DNA of 54,120 bases. Origin: Flavobacteriales bacterium. Its GTDB lineage: Bacteria > Bacteroidota > Bacteroidia > Flavobacteriales_D > Crocinitomicaceae. The stretch spans positions 1 through 54,120 of the forward strand of contig CANHOA010000020.1 in assembly GCA_947462255.1 (NCBI GenBank), in the 5' to 3' direction. The notes below the pieces were generated by a model. That model saw only the letters and a list, made by a program, of their open reading frames with translations, was not told the origin of the DNA and made no database searches. A program made the position numbers and the translations under genes. Each line of letters opens with the position of its first letter. Position 1 is the first letter of the stretch. Of this stretch, positions 45,301 to 53,580 are shown one piece after another.

Positions 45301-45545
45301 AGGTTATCAGTCTTTGCAAGAAGGATGATCTCTTGTTTCCCTTGCTTAACTTCCTGGTTCGTTCGGTAGATAATATCAGTTCAATGGAGTTTAAACGTTA
45401 TGACAACAGTAATTACCAGAAATTCAGGAAACTTTCCCCATTCGGCAAAGAAGATGATACTCTGGAAGCAGTTGTGAATGGGATCTATCAGTTCATGACC
45501 AATAATCATATTATAGAATCAGAAAAAAGTGAAAATGAAAAATAA
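42300..45545 (+). CDS. FAAL-ACP-thioester reductase megasynthase
   Basis: 1081 aa. Residues 1-570 form a fatty acyl-AMP ligase: YTSGSTSEPKGVIITHDNL (176-194), WLPQYHDMGLIGYYL, SFTAYGLAENTLAVS and LRTGDLGFVLDDELYVCGRIKDMI. A carrier domain follows with the phosphopantetheine serine at 612 (DSGLDSLKL). The C-terminal reductase (about 700-1075) has TGGTGFFG (716-723) and Y876-x3-K880 (YSQSKW). It likely activates a fatty acid, loads it on its own carrier and releases it by NADPH reduction as aldehyde or alcohol, similar in layout to carboxylic acid reductases. It overlaps both neighbours, so it is in an operon with the PPTase and P450. Confidence 0.9.
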   Translation: MMKSILSELDQKISIHPDKLLYVFLDIRGDIKESYTYREFDLRSKNIAAHIYNNYDLKEGDRVLLVYPPGLEMICSFFACVRLGLIPVPVYPPSANGFEAAIRKMKLIGDDCGAYAIFTTRTYQLSAQINLERIKADGKSDIGLFDKVKWIATDEIGNEDPKSFEEAFSEILFLQYTSGSTSEPKGVIITHDNLLDNCNNVVDHTPIGVSWLPQYHDMGLIGYYLFFALKGGTTYGFSPTDFILKPALWLETITKYKGTATSAPNFAFDYCLQEGKISDEVFETLDLSSLRFVMNAAEPVKPTVYSSFIQKFKPYGLHPEASFTAYGLAENTLAVSNYGRAIHYFDPGFLKEGNALKLIGSSGSLEGIALMSCGKTLGDTVVKIVNLDNQPYELDNGKVGEIWVKGSSKGKGYWNNPEKTKEIFHATMAGDEGQWLRTGDLGFVLDDELYVCGRIKDMIIIRGQNYYPQDVESLFEEDPHVRKGCVSAFSVGSKDGTGLTVVVGIKNKRNLPDFEHVNNRAVSLLGIPVERAIAVLARDVAKTSSGKIRRLENKRMLEAGEFEVLYECKSTHQTKDDSYQRLNSNAEIDTLFSLYGLTGSETSTLGDSGLDSLKLAEFAHDLKELIVRFRFEDLAEEVDLRILQKIAVAELYDILYDLSITSRMARFRFKRSLARINAEYGEIERKLMIRDSLMDQIADKPEHFLSSAGEGKILLTGGTGFFGPFLIKSLLEQQHDNIVVLVRANDSYAGFQRLKEAFLTIGCSEILLNEFMTRVSVVCGSLDRRHLGLNEQDWDFLSKNIHAIYHNGALVNYLLDYEAMRGSNVEGTNEVIRLANNQRVKVLNYISTTFIFGWSTKDVLYETDCNEEMALLDFGYSQSKWVSERLVENARKKGLPVRIFRPALISPSIDGKGYNFDISIRLLSFMLKYGIGTSAKNQVSFTPADIGANNIVAISLVPESVNHTFHVTRDVFSSMQDVTAILSQLAEREFRNYPLKEFVPEVISLCKKDDLLFPLLNFLVRSVDNISSMEFKRYDNSNYQKFRKLSPFGKEDDTLEAVVNGIYQFMTNNHIIESEKSENEK

Positions 45546-46893
45546 AAATATCATTCCGAAGATCTCGGTCGTGGAAACCTTGCTCGACACACCTGAAATG
45601 CTGAAGAGTCCCGTTGTAGTATTTGAGAAATACAGAAAAAAACTTGGCCCGACCTTCCGTTTTAGATTCGGAATCAGAGATACGATCGTTACTGCTGATC
45701 CTGAATTACTGAAGCATGTCCTGAAAGACAATAACGACAATTATCACAAGTCACACATCCAGACAGAACGATTCGTTGAATTTCAGGGGGTCGGGTTGAC
45801 AAACAGTCATGGTGATTACTGGCTACGTCAGCGAAAATTACTAAGCATGGGCTTTACGCGTGGACGTTTGGCGGAGATCCTACCCATCCAGTTGGAAGTG
45901 CTACATGATTTCCTAAAATCCTTTGATCAAGTAACAGATAAGGGAATTATTGATATTCATGAGCAAATGGTAAAGTTCACACTTCTTACGGTCGGGAAGT
46001 CACTTTTTGGGAAGCAGATGAAGGAAGAAGAACTGGAAAAATTTGCAGCGGCCATTGCGGATATCCAGCGATACATTGTGAAAAAAGTTGTCCAACCATA
46101 TCTCATGCCTTGGTTTTACCTCACCGGCCAGGACAAGAAATACCATAAGGTCAGATTAGAAGGGGACCAGATTATTATTGATTACATCGAGGAACGAAGG
46201 AAAAAACCGGGAGAAGGCAGTGATATTCTTGAATTGATCCTCTCGACACCATTCAAGGGAACAAATGAATTCATGAGTGATGAGAAGGTAAAGGTCGAGA
46301 TCTTGCAGTTGCTAGTAGCCGGAAATGAAACATCCACCACTGCGGCCACTTGGACTTTCTACATTATTGCGAAACATCCGGAGTGTTTAAAAACGATTCG
46401 TCAAGAAATAGAGGAGACTTTTGGTGAGGAAGAAGTCAACTACAGCAGATTACATAGTTTAAAATATACTATTGCGGTTCTAGATGAAGCAATGCGCATG
46501 TATCCTCCTTTCTGGATGATCGATCGTGAGGCGCAGGTTGACGATGAGTTTAATGGTATGAAAATTCCAAAAGGGACAACAGTAATCCCATATATTTATG
46601 GGGTTCATCACAATGCTGAATACTGGAAAGACCCGGAGAAATTCGATCCTTTCCGTTTTTTAGGAGAAAGTGGTGATAAGATACATCCGTTTGCACATAT
46701 TCCTTTTGGAGGTGGACCAAGGGTCTGTATTGGTCAGAACATGGCCAAAATGCAGGTGTTGTTGGTGATGAGTGCAATCGTCAGAGCTTACGATTTTGAA
46801 CTAACTGATAAAAAGGAACTTGGCTTACATGCCATGATGTTGCTTAAACCAGATGGACCGGTCAATATGAAGTTTCATCGGATCCGAAATTAG
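45535..46893 (+). CDS. Cytochrome P450
   Basis: 452 aa from ATG 45535 (a GTG two codons upstream is an alternative). It has the oxygen-activating I-helix AGNETSTTA, the E-x-x-R pair in LDEAMRMYPPFW, and the heme signature FGGGPRVCIGQ with Cys398. No signal peptide or membrane anchor is obvious, so it is a soluble bacterial P450 that needs separate redox partners, not seen here. It overlaps the megasynthase by 11 nt. It probably hydroxylates or otherwise oxidises the acyl chain; this is inference. It runs 32 bp into the convergent sulfotransferase gene. Confidence 0.92.
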   Translation: MKNKNIIPKISVVETLLDTPEMLKSPVVVFEKYRKKLGPTFRFRFGIRDTIVTADPELLKHVLKDNNDNYHKSHIQTERFVEFQGVGLTNSHGDYWLRQRKLLSMGFTRGRLAEILPIQLEVLHDFLKSFDQVTDKGIIDIHEQMVKFTLLTVGKSLFGKQMKEEELEKFAAAIADIQRYIVKKVVQPYLMPWFYLTGQDKKYHKVRLEGDQIIIDYIEERRKKPGEGSDILELILSTPFKGTNEFMSDEKVKVEILQLLVAGNETSTTAATWTFYIIAKHPECLKTIRQEIEETFGEEEVNYSRLHSLKYTIAVLDEAMRMYPPFWMIDREAQVDDEFNGMKIPKGTTVIPYIYGVHHNAEYWKDPEKFDPFRFLGESGDKIHPFAHIPFGGGPRVCIGQNMAKMQVLLVMSAIVRAYDFELTDKKELGLHAMMLLKPDGPVNMKFHRIRN

Positions 46894-48004
46894 TGTCCGG
46901 TTGGCTGCTTTCCCATTTTTCCTCGATATCACGGGCAAGTTCAGGTGAGGTAGTGTAGTTAACCTTCTGATGATCCCGCTTCAAGATTAGTTTCTGCTCG
47001 ACTTTTTTTATCGGTAATATCCCTAACTCCAATTCGTCATATATCCGATTTAATGTGGTCATCGGTTCGCTGATAAGTTCCTTGAAAGTAAGTTCATAGA
47101 GATGTTCCGAAGGAATTTGTTTTCTGAAGTAGTGATAAGCTTCTTTCAGTTTGATATAGGAATTGATGCAATAACCTTGAAGTTGCTCGTCGTTCACCTT
47201 TTGAAAACTCACCTCTTTTTGAATAACTCTCCAGAAGTACATGGTGGAATGGTACACAGAAATTGGGTCGCGCTCAATGAAAACAAACTTAGCCTTAGGG
47301 TACCTTTTCAAAAGGTTAATTGCTCGACCGGTATCACCCGGAGATTTGACGATCACCCGTTTACCACCAGAAGCAAATGATATTTTCTTGATAAGAAAAT
47401 CGTAGTCATCCAGCCAGCCTTCCTGATCTTTTGGTCGTTTTAACCCAATCATGCGTCCGAACCAGTATTCATAACGCTTTGGAAAAATGTGGCCCCATGT
47501 ATAACTGTGATCACTTAAACCTGCACACATAGCCGATTCTAGCTCTCCGGGCATATTCAGGTTCATGGTAACCCGTTGAAAGGAATAGGGAATCTTGAAA
47601 ATCCTGCAGAAAGCATTCATGGGAGGCTTCAGCCATCGTTCAGACAAGATGAAATGATCAATGAACAAGAATTGATACACGGAAATAGTTGTGTGGTTTG
47701 AATCGGCTTCTAAAAGCTCCTGTAAATGAGTTGTTCCGCTGCGCCAATGACCAAGAATAAAAATAGGATCCTCTTGTAGTTCATGTTTTAGGATCTTCCT
47801 TTCAAAGAGCAGTATTTCTGTTAAACGAAATGGTTCGAATAAAATGTAGCGAAGCAAGAAAAGGATAAATACCGGTATTCTCCGAAAGCTCACACCACCG
47901 TTCTGAAAAGTGATCAATAGTAATTTCCCTAAGGGATAAAAGGGAATTTTTCTAAGTTTTGAATGCATTTTATTCAAACAAATAACAAATTTTTCTTGCC
48001 ACAT
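46862..48004 (-). CDS. PAPS-dependent sulfotransferase
   Basis: 380 aa from ATG 48004; a TTG 13 codons upstream is the alternative start. The 5'-phosphosulfate loop is IFILGHWRSGTTHLQELL (GHWRSGTT 85-92), and the 3'-phosphate region is RVIVKSPGDTGRAINLLKRYPKAKFVFIERDP. An N-terminal hydrophobic stretch (IPVFILFLLRYILFEPF) suggests membrane association. It moves sulfate from PAPS to an alcohol or similar acceptor. The acceptor could be the hydroxyl made by the P450 or reductase of this cluster. It is convergent with, and overlaps, the P450 gene. Confidence 0.85.
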   Translation of the reverse strand: MWQEKFVICLNKMHSKLRKIPFYPLGKLLLITFQNGGVSFRRIPVFILFLLRYILFEPFRLTEILLFERKILKHELQEDPIFILGHWRSGTTHLQELLEADSNHTTISVYQFLFIDHFILSERWLKPPMNAFCRIFKIPYSFQRVTMNLNMPGELESAMCAGLSDHSYTWGHIFPKRYEYWFGRMIGLKRPKDQEGWLDDYDFLIKKISFASGGKRVIVKSPGDTGRAINLLKRYPKAKFVFIERDPISVYHSTMYFWRVIQKEVSFQKVNDEQLQGYCINSYIKLKEAYHYFRKQIPSEHLYELTFKELISEPMTTLNRIYDELELGILPIKKVEQKLILKRDHQKVNYTTSPELARDIEEKWESSQPDTNFGSDETSY

Positions 48005-48098
48005 GATCGTGTAAGCTCGATTTAAAAGTAGGGATTTTTTCAAGATATTTACTTAATTTTATAGAGCTTATTGAAAATTGACAGCTAGGATTTATACA

Positions 48099-49169
48099 AT
48101 GATCTATTACAAATTCATACAGACTTCTGACAATGATTTTCAGCGGAAGCTGCAGGAAAGGGTGAATGATTATTTCGCGAGGAACGAAATTGTCAGAAAA
48201 GCAGATAAATCGATGTTCTGGAAGACTTTTTTTGCTTTTGGATTCTATGCCTTGGTTTATGTTGTGATTCTTTTCGGTTCGATTTCAAATCTGGGCGTTT
48301 ATTTCTTTTTGTGGGCGTTACTCGGTCTAGGGCATACCTTTATTGGTATTTGCGTGATGCACGATAAAGTACACGGGGCATATACAAACAATAAATTCGT
48401 TTCTTTTTTACTTGAAATTCCGATCCTTTTAATCGGTGTTGAATCTAAGATCTGGTCGATCGAGCACAACATCATTCATCATAATTATACGAATGTTAAT
48501 GGGATCGATCAGGATATCAATCCGCGCTTCTTTTTTCGTTTTTCAAAAGATCAGCCGATACGGTGGTTTCATCGCTTTCAACATGTGTATGCGACGTTTT
48601 TATATGGCTTGTTGACCATTGAATGGATAACATTGAAGGATTTCAATAAAGTAAGGAAATTCTATAGCCTCGGATTTTTAAAGACTGGTTGGGAAGCAGC
48701 ATTCCTCACTTTGCAGATCCTGATAAAGAAATTTGTTTTTTTTGCTGTTTTTCTCATAATACCGTTGTTGTTTCTGCCTTTTCCAAATTATCTGATCCTT
48801 TTGATGTTCCTCACAATGGTCGTTGTTTCGGGTATTGTCATGACGATCATTTTTCAATTGGCTCATGTTGTTCCGAATGTCGAATTTGCAGATGTTGATC
48901 GAAATGAACAGGTCAACTGGCATTTACATCAAATGCGAACTACTTCAAATTTTGCCATGAATAATAAGGTGCTCACTTTCTTTCTAGGGGGATTGAACTT
49001 TCAGATCGAACATCATTTGTTCCCTGATGTATGCCATGTTCACTATCAATCTCTTTCTAAGATCGTTCAGAATACAGCAAGGGAATTCGATTATCCGTAT
49101 CATTCGAATAGCACTTTTTTAGTCGCCATAAGAAAACATTATAGTCTGCTTAAAGAGTTAGGTAAATGA
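48099..49169 (+). CDS. Second fatty acid desaturase (front-end-like)
   Basis: 356 aa from ATG 48099 (an upstream TTG at 48078 would add 7 residues). Histidine boxes: H88-DKV-H92, H123-NII-HH128 (EHNIIHHNYTN) and Q302-IE-HH306 (QIEHHLFP). The glutamine in the third box is typical of Delta5/Delta6 front-end desaturases, so this is a different subtype from the desaturase at 40487-41482. Four hydrophobic segments are visible. It is divergent from the sulfotransferase gene. Together the two desaturases suggest a polyunsaturated (or acetylenic) product. Confidence 0.87.
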   Translation: MIYYKFIQTSDNDFQRKLQERVNDYFARNEIVRKADKSMFWKTFFAFGFYALVYVVILFGSISNLGVYFFLWALLGLGHTFIGICVMHDKVHGAYTNNKFVSFLLEIPILLIGVESKIWSIEHNIIHHNYTNVNGIDQDINPRFFFRFSKDQPIRWFHRFQHVYATFLYGLLTIEWITLKDFNKVRKFYSLGFLKTGWEAAFLTLQILIKKFVFFAVFLIIPLLFLPFPNYLILLMFLTMVVVSGIVMTIIFQLAHVVPNVEFADVDRNEQVNWHLHQMRTTSNFAMNNKVLTFFLGGLNFQIEHHLFPDVCHVHYQSLSKIVQNTAREFDYPYHSNSTFLVAIRKHYSLLKELGK

Positions 49170-49381
49170 AATGTTTTGTGCCTTTTGAATAAACAGATTA
49201 CTATTGCAGAGTGAGAGTGAAGTAGTACCCTTCGAAAAATCGGGTCTGATTCTCGCTTTATTTTATCTGTTGTTCTACAATATAAAACCCCCTCCAAATC
49301 CTGAGAATAGTTTTTTTGTTACCGATTTTTATTTTTTAATTATCTACTTTAAATCGGTATATAACCTGAAATTTTTGAATT

Positions 49382-49813
49382 ATGAAAAAGTTATGTTCAA
49401 CAATTGCTTTAGGAACTTTTCTTCTTTGCACTTTTAATTCTTTTAGTATGGGAGTAAATAAAGAGCCAATACCTACTAAAATAATAAAAGAATTCAGTAA
49501 TGTACTTTCATTATTCTTCGATCACGAATTAAAACTAGACTCTACTCTTAGAGAAAGTTGTCTTCAATTTATAGAAGAGGAGGTAGGCGGTAAACAACTA
49601 ACTAAAGGTAAAGACTATGCTTATTTTCATATGATGTGGACTTTAACAGATTCTTTAGGAACCTACAAATCTGAGGATCTTACAAAGAGCTTGGATAAAA
49701 TGATTCATCAAGATATCTACAAGAATTATTTTTCTAGAATGGAAGGCGAATCTTACTGGATTGAGGTAATTCAAAAGGAAGAAAAATACTTCTTGGTGGT
49801 GGCTTTAAATTAA
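49382..49813 (+). CDS. Secreted hypothetical protein (143 aa)
   Basis: N-terminal signal peptide MKKLCSTIALGTFLLCTFNSFS, then a helical acidic region (IIKEFSNVLSLFFDHELKLDS) and a beta-like C-terminus (GESYWIEVIQKEEKYFLVVAL). No family is recognised. The next gene (33 bp away) also encodes a small exported protein of similar size, so the two are probably co-transcribed. Function unknown. Confidence 0.65.
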   Translation: MKKLCSTIALGTFLLCTFNSFSMGVNKEPIPTKIIKEFSNVLSLFFDHELKLDSTLRESCLQFIEEEVGGKQLTKGKDYAYFHMMWTLTDSLGTYKSEDLTKSLDKMIHQDIYKNYFSRMEGESYWIEVIQKEEKYFLVVALN

Positions 49814-49845
49814 CACAGACCCTAACCAAAAAAAATATAAACCAC

Positions 49846-50289
49846 ATGAAAAATTTAATCTTTGCTGTATTTGTTTTTTTGTTGTCGTCTTCATTATACG
49901 CTCAAAAACAATACAATTTTTATAGTATGTTCGGCTTTAATTACTACGACCTTACGGGTAAAAATATGAAATACGAAGACGTATTAAAAGGTGAAAATTT
50001 GGGTAATGGCCTTTTTTCAGATGGATTTAATCACTACACCATTGATTTAAACGCTAAAACTTTCACGCACAACTACATTTCTTTAGAGAGTGGGGTAGCA
50101 GATGGTAAAGAGGTTATTAGTAAAATCACAAACTTAGTTGAAACAAATAATTTCATTAAATTCGATGTGAGTACGGAGGATTTTGGTAAGATGTCTTTGG
50201 TAATCAATAAAAACATCCAAACCGATGTAGATTTGGTTGTTGTTTTTAAAGAAGATAATAAGACTTACGCGGCAGTCTTTATCAATTAG
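49846..50289 (+). CDS. Secreted hypothetical protein (147 aa)
   Basis: Signal peptide MKNLIFAVFVFLLSSSLYAQ followed by a mature domain rich in beta-strand and aromatic residues (YNFYSMFGFNYYDLTGKNM, FVVFKEDNKTYAAVFIN-like end). Not recognised. It follows the other small secreted gene at 33 bp and precedes the RNA helicase gene by about 90 bp, with a separate -7 element for that helicase. Function unknown. Confidence 0.65.
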   Translation: MKNLIFAVFVFLLSSSLYAQKQYNFYSMFGFNYYDLTGKNMKYEDVLKGENLGNGLFSDGFNHYTIDLNAKTFTHNYISLESGVADGKEVISKITNLVETNNFIKFDVSTEDFGKMSLVINKNIQTDVDLVVVFKEDNKTYAAVFIN

Positions 50290-50356
50290 AAATACCACCG
50301 TCCCTCTCCATAAGTTTTGGGATATAATTTATTCCGCCGTTAAGACAATATCTTCT

Positions 50357-50364
50357 TAACTTTG
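50357..50364 (+). promoter_or_regulatory. -7 element for the RNA helicase gene
   Basis: TAACTTTG, an exact TAnnTTTG match, 14 nt before the ATG at 50379. No clear -33 TTTG. Confidence 0.4.
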
Positions 50365-50378
50365 CGTAAATTGTTTCT

Positions 50379-51698
50379 ATGACATTTCGCGATTTAAATT
50401 TAAAGAAACCACTTTGGAATGCCTTAGATGATTTAGCGTATCAAATTCCAACCAGTATTCAGGCTGCAGGGTTCAAGGTGATGATGTCCGGAAAGGACAC
50501 CATTGGAATTGCGCAAACTGGAACGGGTAAGACATTGGCGTATTTGCTACCCTGTCTATGTATGTGGGAATTTTCGAAAGAACCTCATCCCCAGATTTTG
50601 ATCATTGTGCCTACTCGAGAATTGGTCGCACAGGTAGTGCGTGAAGTGGAAAAGTTAACAACGTACATGAACGTGGCTGTGTGTGGCGTATATGGTGGCA
50701 CCAATATGAATACGCAAGCTGCAATGGTCTTGCAAGGATTGGATATCCTTGTTGGAACGCCGGGGCGGATTCTAGATTTAGCAATAAGTGGTTCTTTGCA
50801 ATTGAAACATGTGAAGAAAGTCGTGATTGACGAGGTGGATGAAACCCTTAGCTTAGGATTTAGACCGCAACTATTGCACATATTTGATTTTTTACCTGCG
50901 AAACGACAGCACATGGTTTTTTCAGCGACACTATCGGAAGAAGTATCGGTGTTTTTGGATAGCTATTTAATAACGCCTGTTCGCGTTGAGGCAGCTCGTG
51001 TTGGTTTGCCCTTAGAAAAAATTGATCAAACGGGTTACCGCGTGCCGAATTTCCTTTCCAAAGTTATCTTATTGCGTCATCTCATTCAGCAGACTGATGA
51101 TAGCTCTAAAATTATTGTCTTTGTTTCCTCTCGTACCTTAGCCGATTTATTGTTTGAAGCGTTGGAAGGGAGTTTAACGGATACTTTAGGGATTATTCAC
51201 TCCAACAAAGCACAGAATTACCGCTTCGATACGGTACGAAATTTTCAAGCTGGGGAAATTCGTGTATTGATTGCGACCGATTTAATAGCACGTGGTATTG
51301 ATGTGACAGATGTTTCACATGTGATTAATTTTGATATTCCAGAAAGTCCTGAAAATTATATTCACCGCATCGGACGAACGGGTAGGGCTGATAAAAATGG
51401 TATCGCGATCACCTTTGTGTCTGAAAAAGACGAAGCAGCGCTCCTGGCCATTGAAGAACTCATGCAGCAGCAACTATCATTCACGAAAGTAACGGAGGAT
51501 ATCGTATTTACAGACGAACTATTGGAATTCGAGAAACCAAAAATACTCATTCCTGGGAAGGCCCTTAAATTACCTCTACGTGAAAATAGTGGCGATTCTT
51601 TTCATGAGAAAATAGCGAAAAACAAAAAGGTCAACGTGCGTTACAACCATAAAAAAGCCATGTTAGAAAAGTACGGAAAACCTAAGAGAAAGCGGTAG
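50379..51698 (+). CDS. DEAD-box-family RNA helicase with DEVD box
   Basis: 439 aa with the full SF2 set: Q motif (IPTSIQ, 23-28), AQTGTGKT (45-52), PTRELVAQ, a motif II written DEVD (151-154, VIDEVDETL) instead of DEAD, FSATL, IIVFVSSRTLADLL, ATDLIARGIDV and HRIGRTGR. A basic C-terminal tail (NKKVNVRYNHKKAMLEKYGKPKRKR) probably binds RNA. It likely unwinds structured RNA in ribosome assembly or mRNA turnover. DEVD still supplies the D-E metal/ATP residues, so activity is expected. Confidence 0.9.
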   Translation: MTFRDLNLKKPLWNALDDLAYQIPTSIQAAGFKVMMSGKDTIGIAQTGTGKTLAYLLPCLCMWEFSKEPHPQILIIVPTRELVAQVVREVEKLTTYMNVAVCGVYGGTNMNTQAAMVLQGLDILVGTPGRILDLAISGSLQLKHVKKVVIDEVDETLSLGFRPQLLHIFDFLPAKRQHMVFSATLSEEVSVFLDSYLITPVRVEAARVGLPLEKIDQTGYRVPNFLSKVILLRHLIQQTDDSSKIIVFVSSRTLADLLFEALEGSLTDTLGIIHSNKAQNYRFDTVRNFQAGEIRVLIATDLIARGIDVTDVSHVINFDIPESPENYIHRIGRTGRADKNGIAITFVSEKDEAALLAIEELMQQQLSFTKVTEDIVFTDELLEFEKPKILIPGKALKLPLRENSGDSFHEKIAKNKKVNVRYNHKKAMLEKYGKPKRKR

Positions 51699-51754
51699 AA
51701 GGATCTTATATTAGGCGTATTAAATTGAATTTCCTCAAATTATCGTGAAAGTAT

Positions 51755-52627
51755 CTATTTATTACTTGGTAAATTATAACGCAAGCCAAGGCTAGACCCA
51801 AAACCAACATTAAATTTAACGGTATTATTTGGTATGGAATTTAATTGAATCGTTGGACGGAATTCATTGTAAATAACAAATGGCTTCCAAAATTCTCTTT
51901 TGTTACCTAATTTAAAGTTGATCCCCAAAGGAATGTAGGCACTTCCACCCATTACCATAAAATTGCCATACGTCTCTGATTCTATATTTTGGGAATTAGT
52001 ACTGCCTTCATACCCTGAATAAGGTTGAATATATTCTTCTGTACGTAGTGTTGTTGTCGAACGATAACTCATGCCAATTGAAAGACCAAGTCCAGCATGA
52101 AAAGCCCACCTTTTGCCTGCATTTGCTTCAAAAATATAAGCGGCATCTAATCTCAATTGGTCGTTGCTATAGTTTCCGTTATAATAGCTCGAAATAGTTG
52201 AATCAACATAGTACATTTGACCTGTCTGCGAAGAAAATAAGGTGTCAACAACATTACTTTCATAATACTGACCAGAGGCGTTCAGGAGTTCGCTGTGTAC
52301 ATTTGAAATACCAATACGTAAAGTGCCTTTCGGGCATTTTGCAAAGCTCAAGCCTAATTGAATGGATTGAAAATTAGATGAATTGGATTGATTAAAATTA
52401 TCACCCATCATAAAGCCAGAAAAGAAATAACCATTTTGCTGATAGGCACTGAAGTCTTTACTCAAAATACTGGATCCTGGGGCCAATAAGGTAAAATCAG
52501 ACAACTTATTTTTTGAATCATCAATATCCATAAAAGAGCCAGCGTTAAGGTGGATCTGAGTTATTTTTATTTGAGCATTTAGCTTACTAAAGGTTAAAAA
52601 TGCGATAAATAGAAGTTGATTTTTCAT
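51755..52627 (-). CDS. Outer-membrane beta-barrel-like protein
   Basis: 290 aa, signal peptide MKNQLLFIAFLTFSKLNA, then alternating strands and Gly/aromatic-rich turns characteristic of Bacteroidota barrel proteins (LDAAYIFEANAGKRWAFHAG, GLGLSIGMSYRS). It ends with FNVGFGSSLGLRYNLPSNK, a plausible last barrel strand. No enzymatic or OmpA domain. Convergent with the RNA helicase gene. Role unknown. Confidence 0.65.
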   Translation of the reverse strand: MKNQLLFIAFLTFSKLNAQIKITQIHLNAGSFMDIDDSKNKLSDFTLLAPGSSILSKDFSAYQQNGYFFSGFMMGDNFNQSNSSNFQSIQLGLSFAKCPKGTLRIGISNVHSELLNASGQYYESNVVDTLFSSQTGQMYYVDSTISSYYNGNYSNDQLRLDAAYIFEANAGKRWAFHAGLGLSIGMSYRSTTTLRTEEYIQPYSGYEGSTNSQNIESETYGNFMVMGGSAYIPLGINFKLGNKREFWKPFVIYNEFRPTIQLNSIPNNTVKFNVGFGSSLGLRYNLPSNK

Positions 52628-52723
52628 AGCTAAATTTTAATTAAAATTACAATAAATTGAACCAAATCTAGATTTTTTCTTGGCTCGAAAATTTTAATTA
52701 ACTTTTTTTAACGGATATCTGTT

Positions 52724-53110
52724 TTAATATTGTTTAGAAAAATGTTCTCTTACAAATGCATGCTGCTGGTTCTCAGTCATATTATCGGTTTTTTGTGTTT
52801 CAATTTTTATATTTTCAAATCGATGATCTTCTTTTAATAGGTTATATAATTCCGTTTTAGCACTGGTAGGACCAAAGAGAATAACAGCATTATAATTTTT
52901 TATTACTTCTCCTAACTTCTTGTAATAATCGTGTTGCTCTCGCTGCTCCTTATTGTGCATGACATGCTCCCCTTTGTTATTACTTTCTTGTTTTTCCTCA
53001 AATGTAAATTTTGAATGAATGATTTTTGTTTCTATGGCTTCTTTAGAGAATTCCATAAGGTGCGCACTTGAATGATCCATCCAAATACCAATTTTTTTTA
53101 CTAGTGTCAT
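52724..53110 (-). CDS. Small eRF1-domain-3-like protein
   Basis: 128 aa beginning KKIGIWMDHSSAHLMEFSKE and containing NYNAVILFGPTSAKTELYNLL, which resemble the strand-helix pattern of bacterial eRF1 domain 3/baeRF-like proteins (a ribosome-associated or host-attachment type). The catalytic GGQ loop of true release factors is absent. It is cytoplasmic. The family assignment is tentative and the function unknown. Confidence 0.45.
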   Translation of the reverse strand: MTLVKKIGIWMDHSSAHLMEFSKEAIETKIIHSKFTFEEKQESNNKGEHVMHNKEQREQHDYYKKLGEVIKNYNAVILFGPTSAKTELYNLLKEDHRFENIKIETQKTDNMTENQQHAFVREHFSKQY

Positions 53111-53318
53111 TTTTTTGGTTTAAGTATTTATCAAATGTCGCTATGTCGCTTTGATAATAAAATGACGGAAATCATAAAATAAATAATTAATATTAATATT
53201 AATCTATTTCTTGCTAGTTAAAACAAAATGATTAAATTAGATTGATAATTTCCCTTATCAGGTTTTGGGGAGTATTATAAAGTTGTTAGGTCTCAAAACC
53301 TTTAGATTTTTTTTAGTT

Positions 53319-53492
53319 ATGGAAATTTTATTTATTGTTATTTTAATTTGTTGTTGTCTCGGTGCAGGCCGTAAAATCCAAAAAGCGAGTTGCAGAGTTT
53401 GCGGTTGGAGAGGTTCGCGTACCCTTTGGAAGCAAAATAATGGCTGTCCCAATTGCCGAACAGATGAAACTCCAGTTAATTATGAGGAATAA
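53319..53492 (+). CDS. Zinc-ribbon miniprotein with a membrane anchor (57 aa)
   Basis: ATG at 53319 is preferred over the in-frame ATG at 53265 because the protein then starts with the hydrophobic helix MEILFIVILICCCLGAG, which would otherwise be buried. A zinc ribbon follows: C-x2-C in SCRVCGWRG and C-x2-C in NGCPNC. Function unknown; these small membrane zinc ribbons are frequent and usually uncharacterised. Confidence 0.55.
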   Translation: MEILFIVILICCCLGAGRKIQKASCRVCGWRGSRTLWKQNNGCPNCRTDETPVNYEE

Positions 53493-53580
53493 TTAATTCT
53501 ATTTTTCATTTTCTTCAATATAAAGTTCATTAATCACTATATTTTGTTCTTTATTTGAAGAAGCATCTAGTTTTCTTCAG

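Noticed and set aside
49204..49437. 77-aa frame before the secreted protein gene
   Set aside because: Overlaps the signal-peptide start of the 143-aa gene in another frame and lacks any motif.
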